Of a DNA stretch of 64,000 bases, positions 44,648-56,052 are shown in pieces (the first letter of the stretch is position 1; every line of letters begins with the position of its first letter). The stretch lies in assembly GCA_027924585.1 (NCBI GenBank), contig BSBM01000140.1, positions 7,146,001 to 7,210,000 of the forward strand. Reading direction: 5' to 3'. Position numbers and translations under genes: made by a program. This DNA is from Larix kaempferi. Its lineage: Eukaryota; Streptophyta; Pinopsida; Pinales; Pinaceae. The notes under the pieces were generated by a model. It had not been told where the DNA came from. It saw only the letters and a list, made by a program, of their open reading frames with translations, and did no database searches.

Positions 44648-45337
44648 TCACTTCCCTTTGGAAGGAACCTCGATCTGAAGTGCACCAACCCTCTCTCTGA
44701 AGTACTCAAACTCCACTCTGGACAATGGCTTGGTCAATACATTTGCAACCTTCTCATCCGTCGCAACATGCTCTGCTTCTGCTGTACTCAATGCTAAATT
44801 GGACTGCTTCCTGCTAAACCAAGAGTTCACACCTGATCCCATACTGAAGCAGCACCCAGAAATACTCTTCCTATCTGCAACACTGTCTACCCAATATGAA
44901 TCAACATAACCCTGCAGGTTAAACTTTTGATTCGCATCATACTTGAGAGCATAATCAACCATACCCTTCAGGTACCTCAGAATATGCTTTACAGCAACCA
45001 GGTGAACACCTCTGGGATCCATCAGGAACTGGCTCAATGTGTTCACTGCAAAGCAAATATCTGGTCTAGTGTTCGTCAGGTACATAGAGGACCCAATCAT
45101 CTAACAATACATCATGACATCAACAAGATCAGATGAAGCATCACACATAAGCTTCAGGTTCGATGCCATAGGTGTGGCCATGGCCTTGCAATCCATCATT
45201 TTGAACCTCTTCAGGATCTCTACTGCATACTTCCATTGTCCAAGGAAGATTCCATCTGCACTCTGCCACACCTCCATGCCAAAAAACAAATAGTGCATCA
45301 TCCCCAAGTTCTTCATCTCGAACTCGGCAGCAAGCTT
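44648..45337 (-). pseudogene. Copia RT-RNase H fragment, copy A
   Basis: Reads KNLGMMHYLFFGMEVWQ, LKRFKMMDCKAMATPMASNLKL, a stop at 45101, then MIGSSMYLTNTRPDICFAVN, HILRYLKG and the end VLTKPLSRVEFEYFRERVG. It is cut on the left at the duplication junction (about 45338), before YVDD. About 73 residues of RNase H, including the DNQS Asp, are missing in frame between STAEAEHVA and TDEKVANVL. More diverged than copy B. Confidence 0.88.
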
Positions 45338-45641
45338 CCACTAGGGTGGTCTAATAACACTTTGACCCACATGGCTGACCCCCAATAGGGTGGTCTAATA
45401 ACCCTTTGACCCACATGACTTATACAGGGCCGACCCCAACAAGGTGGTCTAATAACCCATCAAGTATAAGTTATGACACTTACAATATAAATGACGACAC
45501 TTCCGTATAGAGGAATAATAACATCTCTATTGGCATACAAACACTTCCATATAGAGGAAAAATACCATCTCTATCAGAGTATAAAATACATATATGAAAT
45601 ACATGGGTGAAATACATTCCGAAGTTACATATACATCAACA
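45338..45641 (-). repeat. Internal partial LTR at the duplication junction
   Basis: Begins CCACTAGGGTGGTCTAATAAC, fused directly to RT sequence, and runs to the LTR end ...CATCAACA followed by the polypurine-tract complement. Corresponds to 42752-43055 at an offset of 2,586 bp. Confidence 0.9.
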
Positions 45642-47234
45642 CTCCCTCTTAACTAGGAAGGTATTTTTTGACACAGATCTGTTAGCACAAGTCTTCTTCT
45701 CTGGATCATCATCAGTGAATCATCATCCTCGAATCATCATCATCATCACTGCTGCTGCTATCTCAATCAATCTCTTAATCTACTCGCCATAGGAAGTTCT
45801 ACAGAGCTAGTCCTTTTTCATACTAGATGTAGGCCCACCACCTGCAGGTCTTCATCATCTGTGCAAACAGTCTGATAGAGGTGGCCCCTCAGGACTAATT
45901 TTATGTGCGGATGTAATACCGGAAAGAGTATCCCAGGAACATTTATGTGACTAAGCATGACCGGCAAGATATTCCAGGACTGATTACATGCATCTCCTCC
46001 ACAATACCTTTAAAGAGCATCCTAGGAACATTTATGTGCCGTAGCATGACCGGCAAGATCTCTAAAGAGCATCCCAGGACTTATTATGAGCACACAGCTC
46101 AACCTCTCATATCTCCAGGACTGATTACATGTGGATAGACAAAAGCTTTAAAGAGAATCCCACGAACATTTATGTGCCGCAGCACGACCGGCATGATCTC
46201 TAAAGAGCATCCTGGGACTAATTACGAGCACACAGCTCAACCTCTCGGATCTCCAGGACTGATTACATGTCTCCGTAGTAATACCTCGTCCCAAGACTGA
46301 TTATGAGCACATAGATCAACCTATTGGATATCTGAGGACTGATTACATACTACATAGCAATACCGGAAAGAGTATCCCAAGAACATTTATGTGCCACAGC
46401 ACGACTGCCAAGATCTCCCAGGACTGATTACATGCTATTTGCACAACCTGCCACATATCATCTCTAATCTCAAAATATCAACCTGATACTCATGATCCAA
46501 TGGATCATCATCGCACAAAGCATCATCCTGATGCTCATGATCACACTGATCATCATCATTGTACCATCGTAATACATATCATCTCGAGCAACACCCTGAA
46601 GTTCGTCATCATGATCATCCTAATGATACAATGCATTCAGCTGATGCATACCAAGTATCTACCTGATACATATCATCATACATGATCCACCTGATCATAC
46701 AGTGTATCCACCTGATACAAATACAAATACATGGTCCAAGCATCCAAAATGATGCATATACAAAATACATACAAATGATCCAACTGATCATATATAGCAT
46801 CGAACATGATGCATCCATACATAAATGATCCAACTGATCATATCCATCATCCAACATGATGCATATATACATAAATGATCCAACTGATCATAACAAGCAT
46901 CCAACATGATGCATATACATATACAGAGTAGTAACTGGAGCATCATCCTGATTCTCATCATCCATGATGCTCCTGATCATCATAGCATCGTCCTCTTCAG
47001 ATCATCTCATCGTCCACGAATCACAGCCCAGATGCACATCATTCAGCACTTACACCACCGACATGGGAGAACACATCTACCACCATTCGGGGAAGGCTCC
47101 AGCCCTTACTTTTTCACCATGGGAGAACACATCTACCACCATGTGAAAAATGGCTTAGCAATTACATCACGACCAAGGGAGAACACATCAACCATGTCAG
47201 AAAATCTCATGTGCATCTGCATCTTCCAGACTCA
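45642..47234 (-). repeat. Repeat-rich 3' non-coding domain, copy B
   Basis: Near-identical partner of 43056-44647, at an offset of about 2,586 bp with only small indels. Confidence 0.85.
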
Positions 47235-48110
47235 TCACTTCCCTTTGGAAGGAACCTCGATCTGAAGTGCACCAAGCCTCTCTCTGAAGTACTCAAACTC
47301 CACTCTGGCCAATGGCTTGGTCAATACATCTGCAACCTTCTCATCCGTCGCAACATGCTCTGCTTCAGCTGTACTCAGTGCTACGTTGGACTGCTTCCTG
47401 CTAAACCAAGAGTTCACACCTGATCCCATACTAAAGCAGCACCCAGAAGTGCTCTTCCTATCTGCAACACTATCTGCCCAATCTGAATCAACATAACCTT
47501 GCAGGTTAAACTTTTGATTCGCATCATACTTGAGACCATAATCAACCGTACCCTTCAGGTACCTCAGAATATGCTTTACAGCAACCAGGTGAACACCTCT
47601 GGGATCCGTCAGGAACTGGCTCAATGTGTTCACTGCAAAGCAAATATCTGGTCTAGTGTTCATCAGGTACATAGAGGACCCAATCATCTGACAATACATC
47701 ATGACATCAACCAGATCAGATGAAGCATCACACATAAGCTTCAGGTTCGATGCCATAGGTGTGGCCATGGCCTTGCAATCCATCATTTTGAACCTCTTCA
47801 GGATCTCTACTGCATACTTCCCTTGTCCAAGGAAGATTGCATCTGCACTCTGCCACACCTCCATGCCAAAAACAAATAGTGCATCATTCCCAAGTTCTTC
47901 ATCTTGAACTCGGCAGCAAGCCTCCGCTGCGTGTCGGCAATCAATCTATCTTCACTTGTAACAAGCAGGTTATCCACATTCAAAAGTAGTATCACTGGAT
48001 TTCCTTCCTCAACCTTGTAGTAAAGGTTGGAATCCGCTTTACTCTTGGTAAAGCCCAAACTGGATAGAAAGTTGTCTATCCTACCAAGTTCTGCACACAT
48101 ATATGACTAC
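47235..48110 (-). pseudogene. Copia RT-RNase H fragment, copy B
   Basis: Better preserved than copy A: one 209-codon frame (47235-47864) from MEVWQSADAIF to the end VLTKPLARVEFEYFRERLG, plus an upstream frame (47807-48100) with ILLLNVDNLLVTSEDRL. The RT catalytic box YVDD is therefore NVDN, with the catalytic aspartate pair reduced. It has the same 73-residue RNase H deletion as copy A, so the deletion is older than the duplication. A frameshift near 47870 separates the two frames. Confidence 0.9.
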
Positions 48111-51100
48111 ACCATTCAAGAAGGATGTCTTGAAATCCATCTGGTGTATCTTCTATTTCATCACTTTTATATTTCTCTATTCTGTCATCTGCAGCATGCT
48201 TGATCTTATAGTTTCATTTGGAAGTCACAACAGACTTCCCTTCAGCTCTTCAGAACGCATCCCAAACATCATTCTTCATGATTGACTGATCATGGCATTC
48301 TTCCTGTATCCTGGGAACTTCAATATCTTCAATAGATAATTTTGTTGCTTGAACAAATGTTGTAGTCCTTCTTTTGTAGGTGATGGTATACGATCTTTCC
48401 TACACAACAAGTTAAATTGCATGATTAGAAAACATCTCATAGTTTTCAGAACAAATTCTTACACATAAAGAAATATGTCATACAGTCATGCAATTATCTT
48501 AGCCAATGCTTCAATACAACATTTATCCATATTCCGTAACTTTCTAGATGCCTTCCAATCTCTACTAGAACATTGTTAAGAGTGTGCACAACTCCTAACA
48601 TGTCAGCAAAGAGGTTTCATTCTAGATAAGTAGCAATGGAATGTTGTACAGTTCCATAGGCCACTTACCCATGTATATTAGTAGTATACTGTTCATCAAT
48701 GCAACTATTCTAATATGCATAATACACAACGTAATTCTAGGAACATAAGCATATACATCATTGAATAACATTATGTAAGAAATGACAATTCAAATACTTA
48801 TCTTTGTTTGGTTGTTGGGTGGACTCCCTCTGAATCTTTGCAACTCCATTCTGATGTGGATTGTGAGAAGTGGTCAACTCCCTCTGAATATCTGCATCCT
48901 TGTAGAAACTACTGAAGTGTGCTCCTTTGCTTTCTTGCAGGAACAACTGGAATGTGCTCCCTCTTGATCTTTGCTTCCTGGATTACCTGTCCTTGAACTT
49001 ACATCCATCCTTAATCACTATGAATGCTTATTAGTATCATCATTGTGTTATCCTTGAGGTCTCATACATAATCACACATTTATTAGTATAATCTTAATAT
49101 TATCAAAACACAATAATCTTAAACATGTATATTCATGATCATTCATACATAATAAACATTAGTATTCAAGGTTTCAGGGAAGTTTACTTTCACTCATGCA
49201 TATTCTTATTTGATCATAGGACTTTTTTGATTAGTTAAATCATAGATGCATAAACCCGTGATTACTCAAACCTATACCTTCAGGATTCTTCTGGTTAGTC
49301 ATATCATCAATTATGGTAAGAAACATAATATGCATATAGCCATGACTATTCAAACATATGACTTCATAAATAATCATTATCAACAACACAACAGTATAAG
49401 ATCCTAACACAAGGTAGGATTCTAGCTTGATATAGGAAAACATACCTGGATTAGCATGCTAGCTAGTTATGTCTAACATACCCGCATAATGTCTTCTGGT
49501 TCCCTTCAGTGACTTGTGCTAGTAACCTGCATGTCTCATAGGTTAACCATTGTAGGACCAAGTTATACATACCTAGAAAGTAGATCTTCTATGGGATCCA
49601 TGACAATGGATGAATCTTTGTCTTCATGTCACAATGATCATATGTTCTTGAACTAAAACATGATTTGTCTTTCTTGGTGTACCTTTTATGTTACCGGACA
49701 ACATAAACCTCATACAACATCACAATGCATTAGTACATTCATAAGCTTCAAAACCTTAATCAATGAATATCTTCTATTAAGGTGATACGACAAGTCCAGT
49801 AATTAATCAAGATTGTACTGTAATGATATGAAGACAAACATATGATAAACTTAACCATGAAACATACCTGTAAGCCATACCTGTCAAGATTGCTTGTAAT
49901 CTTCTTATGGAAGGCCTTAGCCTCATCTCCCTCTAAGACAGGAACTTATTCACTTATGCAAGTGACCAATCCATCTTCTTCTAGGATTAACCCAATCCAC
50001 TTGATTTGCAAGAACTGGACCTGGAGCTGGATTAGGGTTTGTCAAAGAAACCCCAAAAATTCAAACTTTGAATTTCAAACTTCCGAAAGCATAGAAATAA
50101 GCGCCTTGATGAGCTAATCAAGTTGGTATATTCAGAATTTGAAAACTGCAAAGTTTCACCCCTTGAAATTGCCTTTTAGATTTCGGGATTCACTAGGAGG
50201 ACCCTGAATTATGGTTTGAGTTTCCCGGAGCTTCACCCAACCAAAATATTTGATTCAAAACTCTAAGCTTCAATTTTTCTTAGGAGCTTCCAGCCGTGGT
50301 CACAGATTTTCAAAATTCCAATTTTTGCAGAAGCCCTAATTTTCCATCTTTCAGATCAAAGCCCTGAACTGGGGTTTGATCAAGCCCTGAACTGGGGTTT
50401 GATCAAGCCCGGCCTTCTACCCAACCAAAAAATCTGATCTTGGCCTCTAAATTTTGATTTTGATGAGTAGCATCCAACCATGGTCTTTGATTACAAAAAT
50501 TCCAACTTTCTTCGAAGCCCTAAATTCCGGAAGCCATGAATGAAGGTACTCAAAAATAATTATGTTTTGACAGAAATACGTACTTGATTGTTTCTGGTGT
50601 AACTCCAAACGTTTCGATCCACATGGTCTAAAATTTTTTCCTGAGATAGCCTAACCTGTTATCTTTCCATCTCAATAGGTTTGACCTCAATTGGATTCTC
50701 TGAGACTGAGTTATACCAAGTGTCGCAACGTGACTTGTTTATGGGATAATACAGGAGAGCGAACTTGTACAGCATGCCACGTGTCACTAGTTCAACTTCA
50801 GCCTGTGAAACATTTTCTTGAGATAGCCCAACCTGTTATATTTCCATCCTGATAGGTTTGTCCTCAATTGGATTCTCTGAGAGAGAGTTATGCCAAGTGT
50901 CGCAACATGACCTGTTTATGGGATAATATAGGAGAGTGAACTTGTACGGCATGCCACATGTCACTAGTTCATATTTGGCCTCTAAAAACTTTTCTTGCGA
51001 TAGTAGAATCTGTTTGCTACCTGTCACTTTTTATGAAATTTCATTTGGAGCTTCCTAGCCCAAGTTACGACCTTTTTCCCAAGGTCACCTGAGTTTGACT

Positions 51101-51353
51101 TATATCTGGAAGAGGAAAAAACGCTATATTGTACAGATCATAAATCACAAAGTACAATGAATTAGAGGTTTTCCTTTGGATACAAGGTACATGGGGATCT
51201 GATCATCGACCTGTAAACGTTTCAAATCCAAAAAATTCACCCAAACGGATTTATATCCAAAGTGATGCGATGACTGGTTTTTGCTATATCAAGCCCTAGC
51301 ATCATAATTGCAACAAGTGTCATACATGCCATATCATGCCTTCTTTCAGGCTA
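48111..51353 (-). other. Ruined copia interior and leader
   Basis: No continuous gene. Recognisable scraps on the minus strand are an RT entry at 48103-48300, an integrase piece (QRELTTSHNPHQNGVAKIQRE, about 48830-48910) and a gag scrap near 49905-49990. Sequence at about 50025-50340 is homologous to the gag leader of the 7.2-kb copia (32150-32480). The leader then carries a 177-bp direct tandem duplication (about 50641-50817 and 50818-50995). The stretch 48300-49900 is otherwise unassigned. Confidence 0.6.
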
Positions 51354-51365
51354 GCTCTAATACCA
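51354..51365 (-). other. Primer-binding site, tRNA-Met (decayed copia)
   Basis: The minus strand reads TGGTATTAGAGC next to the LTR, one transition away from the standard TGGTATCAGAGC. Confidence 0.85.
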
Positions 51366-52022
51366 TGTTAAATTTTCAAAATTTACTTCAATCTGATCTA
51401 GGATCTTAACTGAGAGAACAACATGTACAGCAAATCTACATCATATCAATCATGGACACAATAATGCAAGCACACAAGAGACACAGAGTTTACTTGGGGA
51501 AAACCATAAAGGTGAAAAACCCCAATAACTTCCTCAGAGATAGATAGAGCAATGATACAACTAGAATATAAGAGATAGTATTCTCCTAGTAGCAGATCCT
51601 CCTCCTCCACAAGTGCACCACTCTCCCAAGTGTGAGTGAGAGAATAGAATGTATAAAATGAGAGAGACACACTCTCTATTTATACACTAACTTGACTTGA
51701 CCGTTACTCAACTAGGTCGGCCTCATCTTAACCACTTAACATAATGTTGATTGGGCCGACCCCCACTAGGGTGGTCTAATAACCCTTTGACCCACATGAC
51801 TTATACAGTGATGACCCCAACAAGGTGGTCTAATAACCCATCAAGTATAAGTTACGACACTTACAATATAAATGACGACAATTCCGTATAGAGGAATAAT
51901 AACATCTCTATGGGAATACAAACAATTATGTATCGAGGAATAATACCATCTCTATTGGAGTACAAAATACATATATGAAATACATGGGTGAAATACATTC
52001 CGAAGTTACATATACATCAACA
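51366..52022 (-). repeat. 5' LTR of the decayed copia
   Basis: 657 bp, TGTTAAATTTTC...CATCAACA. Roughly 6 percent different from the left LTR over the first 400 bp by eye. The CTCTATTTATACAC motif (51673-51686), read on the complement, is a TATA-box candidate. Confidence 0.93.
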
Positions 52023-52689
52023 GAGACATCAGCTGGGAATTCACCGAAAAAGGTATCGAATGTATATTGCTCTGCACGAGAGCTGAGATAACCAGTAGGT
52101 TCACTTGAATCATTAAGATCAATAACTGTCTATTTCATAAAAGGTTCTCTGCTGATCTTAATTTTATTCGGTTGACCATTGTAAGGCAACCATAAATGGG
52201 ACCAGTCGGTTGCAAAGTAACCTTTAAGTTTCTCTGACCAGTCCCTGCTTAACCACATCCCATAGGCTTTTGGAATTTCATCTATCAGAATGTCAACTGT
52301 CTGATGGATCCTGGGATCAGCTGACAGCGTGAGCAAAACATTTCTCAATTTTCCAACCACTCTGACTTTGGATCTATCAAGTTGCACAATCTTGGTTGGA
52401 TAGGGTTCCCACGTTGCATTCAATTTTATGCAAACAGAGAGGGGCATCACATTTGATGATGCTCTCGAGTCTATCATGCAATTATGTACATTCTGGTTGA
52501 AAATCTCAAAAGTAAGCAAGAAAGGAGGAGTTCTCTTAATTGCTGGTTTTTTATCATCAGTTTTAGTGACAGACTCTAGATTATTATTCTGTGACTCTCT
52601 AGGCTGTTTGACTATCATGTTTTTAGGTAAAGAATCCCTCATAACAGGAATCTTGAGTAGCTCAAACAGAGAGATGTTTGCTTTGACTC
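52023..52689 (-). pseudogene. Tat-like protease (outer element), active-site Gly changed
   Basis: Continues the gag frame from 61762: KANISLFELLKIP leads into the protease. The active site reads CMIDSRASSNVMP, so the Asp is present but the following Gly of the DSGAS motif is Arg, which should disable it. Downstream are TKIVQLDRSKVRVVGKL, VDILIDEIPKAYGMWLSRDWSEKLKGYFATDWSHLW, the typical Tat protease tail. A TAG at 52130 is followed by readable linker sequence (EPTGYLSSRAEQY, GEFPADV) to the GAGAC target site, then into the RNase H region at 42349. Confidence 0.9.
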
Positions 52690-54092
52690 TGTTTGTGCCA
52701 GAAATTGTTTCTAAGGCTACAGAAACAAGCTAACACAATCTCAAGAGTAAAACTCAATAAATAAAACAAAGTTTAGGGTTTTTTTGTATGATTTAAATGG
52801 TTATAAAATTTGAGGATAGTCAGGGAATACATTCAAAAGAAAAGTAAAAACTAATTCATAAACAGAAACTGATAAAGATGTATAACATATCACATGAGAT
52901 CCCACAGAAAGAATGTGTTGAGGTTCATACATAAAAGATAAGCATCACCAGAAAATACACATTAACTAGCAATCAATTTACCATTTAAGAAGCTAAACAA
53001 GCTCAATAACAAAGCCAATCACAAACAAATTGGAGGGGAAAAAGTCATATGTTTCATTATTTCATCAGCTAATGCTCATAAGAGTCACAGTACTTATCTC
53101 TTAAACAAGTCTGAAGATACAATACATTCTGTAGACCTCCTGATGCTCCCAAAAATCAGAACCCTTCTTCAGTCCTTTTGTGTCTCTTTTATAATTACAA
53201 ATCAGTGGTTCTATTTCCCCTTCATTAGGTTGAAATTCAAACTTCCTAGCAGTTACATTAACTAACTAGCTCAACTAATTAAATAAAAATAGCAAATCGG
53301 ATTCCTGGCAAATATGGCGAATTTCTGGAAAATAGGTGTCAAATAAACTTCCATATCCCTCAATTGGTGACACCTGTGTACAAACTGAGAGAGGTTTTTG
53401 TTAATAGGTCTGTGATGGACAAAAAAATCTATTGGGTTTTAAAAATTCATCTCCAGTCAATCAAAATCGGCCCCGCAAAATGACCACTAAAACAGGAAAA
53501 TATTAAATATTTAAAATCCCTGGAAAATAGGCTGCAAAGATTAAACTGAATCTTTCAATCCTTGACAATTGTTGCAAAACTGAGAGAGGTTTTTGTATAT
53601 GAGTATCTTATGAACAAAAACCTCCTTTGGTTTTCAAAAATTCCTCTCCATCAGCTCGTGGTCTGCATTTGACTTCAATAACTCACAACAGGAAAAACGC
53701 GATATTCTTGTAGCGCTTCTTTGATGAATTTCGGCTCCAGCGCTACAAGAAAAACTTCAACACTGTTTTGTTCCTTTAAAACAACTTTATATCATTTTGC
53801 ATGGGATCTTGAGGCTATCGAGATTAAACTTGTACATGTCCTCACTTAGAATAAGATTTATGAGCTTCTTATTTGATATAATGAACTTTTAAAACCCCTC
53901 ATCAAAAACAAATATAAAGCTTTAAAATCTAAAAACTCAAAAGCAAGCCCAAAATCTTATATAAAGCCTAAGGAAAACTTACTAAGGAGGAAAAAATCAA
54001 GTTAAAGAAAATGAATAACTTAAAATAAAGTGCAAATCAAACCAAAAGTGCAAATCAAACCAAATTTGAAGAAACAAAATACTTACTTAACA
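52690..54092 (-). repeat. 3' LTR of the inner Tat-like element
   Basis: 1,403 bp, TGTTTGTGCC...ACTTAACA. It contains a perfect 13-bp inverted repeat (53705-53717 and 53739-53751). Confidence 0.95.
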
Positions 54093-54225
54093 TCTGGCTC
54101 CAACTGCGGGATGAAGACCTCCCTGCGAGGCTTCAAGAACTTGAAGACCAGTGCCTTATCCATTGGGATATGGAGTCTTATTGTGATTCACCCACCGGTA
54201 TGTACAATTATCAGTGAAAATGCTC

Positions 54226-55980
54226 TTATAAACTGTAAAAATGTTTGAGGAATCGCCCATTAACAGGGATGGACAACTCCTCACCTTCCAAGGACTGCAA
54301 AATAAAGGTGTTGTTCTCTAAAACCTTTGATACCAGAAAAGGGCCAAACCAAAGATTATAAAACTTACCATGCTTGCCCTTTTGTTCCTTTCTTGCATCC
54401 CATCTTAGAACCATTTCCCCTTCTATGAAAGTGTTTTCTTTAACATTCCTGTCAAACCTGTTTTTAATCTTGGCTCTGTACAGCTGTGCTTTTTCATTCA
54501 CCTTCTCTCTATTCTGTTGTAACTCTATCATTTCAAATAGTCTCCTTTGCATATCATTAGGTTCCTCTTGAGAATTCTGGAGGAATTTCATCACTGGAAT
54601 TCCCAATTGGACAGGGAACACTGCCTCTGTACCATAAACTAGCTGAAATGGAGAAGTTCCAATTGCTTGTTTCACTGTAATCCTATCTGCCCATAATGCA
54701 TACTTTAGCATTGAATCCCAAGACCTTTTGTTATGCTTCAGCAGTTTCTTGATGCTCTGAATGATATTCTTATTGGAAGATTCAGCTTGATCATTTCCCT
54801 GAGGATAATAGGGAGTTGAATGTTTTAGAATGATTCCATTTCTTTCACAGAAGGCCACCATTGCCTTGGATTTGAATGCCTTTGCATTATCTGTTATTAA
54901 TCTCTGTGGGCAGCCAAACCTGCTCAAAATATTTTCTTCAATGAATTCCATGATTACTTTTTCTGTAGCATTCCTTGTGGGAATGGCTTCTACCCATTTT
55001 GTGAAAAAATCTGTGGCAGTTAGAATCCAATGATGCTGTCCTGAAGATGCTGGATTTATTTCTCTAATAAAGTCCAAACCCCACTGCTGAAACGGGGCAT
55101 TTACTACAATAGGTTTTAAAGGCAAGGACAATAATTTCTGTTTACCTGCAAACTTCTGACAAGGAATGCATGCTCTTACCTGATGGTAAACATCTGTGAA
55201 TAAGGATGGCCAATAATATCCAGCTCGCAAAATTTTGTAAGCTGTTGCTTTCCAATACTTGTGACCTCCACAGGCACCTTCATGAGATTTTGAAATCACC
55301 TCTCCTATTTCAGATTGGTCTAAACATCTGAGAAAAATACCCCCTGGATCTTTCCAGAACAATTGATCCTCAACTAAACAGTATTTAGTGGATTTGAGTT
55401 TTAAAGATCTTGTAGCTTTCTTGTCCAAATGTTCAGGACATTGCAGAAATAACAAGAAATGAACAATGTTTGCATACCAGACTGATGATGAATAAAAATC
55501 CATGATTTTTTCTTTCTCCAGTTGTATTTGATCTTCTTCAGGAAGTGAGTCTTCAACCATAACATGCAGTCCTAGGGCCTGGTAGTTAGAATCAACCAAT
55601 AGCTTGGCTAAACCTTGTCCCTTGACAAGCTTAGTAGGCCTAATCTCTACATCATATTCCATAATCTTCGCAATCCACCTCCCTCTCTTTCCTTCACTAT
55701 CAGGCTGAGTTAACACCTCCTTCACAGCAGGATTAGGTACAAAAGAAATTACCTTTGAATGCAGGATATAGATTCTGAAAAATTTCAAAGCTTTTACCAA
55801 AGCATAAGCTTGCTTCTCTAATATACTATACTTCAGCTCCGAATCTCTGAGAGTTTTGCTGAAGAAAGCAATAGGCTGTTCCAATCCTTCTTTATTTTTC
55901 TGAAGTAAGACTGATGTAATCGTGTCTTCTGATGCAAATGAGAAGGTGAGGAAATCTTTGGTAAAATCAGGACTTACCAA
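54226..55980 (-). CDS. Tat-like RNase H C-part and integrase, open 584 codons
   Basis: The longest open gypsy frame in the window. It begins in the ordinary gypsy RNase H (SPDFTKDFLTFSFASEDTITSVLLQ, IAFFSKTLRDSELKYSILEKQAYALVKAL), where Phe replaces the first catalytic Asp. An integrase zinc finger follows (HEGACGGHKYWKATAYKIL, then CIPCQKFAGK), then the core with an intact triad (Asp in WGLDFIREI, Asp in LITDNAKAF, Glu in QAESSNK). A C-terminal domain with EGEMVLRWDARKE and WFGPFLV ends at FLKHFYSL. The core has WGLDFIRE where related elements have WGLDFVGP. A TAG at 56053 separates it from RT. Confidence 0.95.
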   Translation of the reverse strand: MVSPDFTKDFLTFSFASEDTITSVLLQKNKEGLEQPIAFFSKTLRDSELKYSILEKQAYALVKALKFFRIYILHSKVISFVPNPAVKEVLTQPDSEGKRGRWIAKIMEYDVEIRPTKLVKGQGLAKLLVDSNYQALGLHVMVEDSLPEEDQIQLEKEKIMDFYSSSVWYANIVHFLLFLQCPEHLDKKATRSLKLKSTKYCLVEDQLFWKDPGGIFLRCLDQSEIGEVISKSHEGACGGHKYWKATAYKILRAGYYWPSLFTDVYHQVRACIPCQKFAGKQKLLSLPLKPIVVNAPFQQWGLDFIREINPASSGQHHWILTATDFFTKWVEAIPTRNATEKVIMEFIEENILSRFGCPQRLITDNAKAFKSKAMVAFCERNGIILKHSTPYYPQGNDQAESSNKNIIQSIKKLLKHNKRSWDSMLKYALWADRITVKQAIGTSPFQLVYGTEAVFPVQLGIPVMKFLQNSQEEPNDMQRRLFEMIELQQNREKVNEKAQLYRAKIKNRFDRNVKENTFIEGEMVLRWDARKEQKGKHGKFYNLWFGPFLVSKVLENNTFILQSLEGEELSIPVNGRFLKHFYSL

Positions 55981-56052
55981 TACAGGTGCTTCAGTAAGAG
56001 CTACTTTGATTTTCTCAAATGCTACCTTTGCTTCAGCAGTCCACTTTACTTC

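Larger units (their letters stand above)
42355..52022 (-). mobile_element. Decayed copia element with internal tandem duplication (9.7 kb)
   Basis: Bounded by LTRs at 42355-43055 (701 bp) and 51366-52022 (657 bp) and by the target duplication GAGAC (42350-42354 and 52023-52027). The size difference reflects one extra 44-bp GTGGTCTAATAACCC repeat in the left LTR, whose first dinucleotide is TA instead of TG. A tRNA-Met PBS with one change (TGGTATTAGAGC) lies at 51354-51365. Only RT-RNase H is well preserved, and it is present twice because a unit of about 2.59 kb (end of LTR + 3' domain + RNase H/RT) is tandemly duplicated: 42752-45337 and 45338-47924. Gag, protease and integrase survive as scraps. 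It is related to the 7.2-kb copia at 26084 and is non-autonomous. Confidence 0.92.

Noticed and set aside
44319-44678. Plus-strand 119-codon frame, His/Ser-rich, nearly identical to one at 46906-47265
   Set aside because: Both lie in the repeat-rich 3' domain of the copia element, antisense to its genes. Their similarity comes from the 2.59-kb duplication, and the composition reflects GATCAT repeats.
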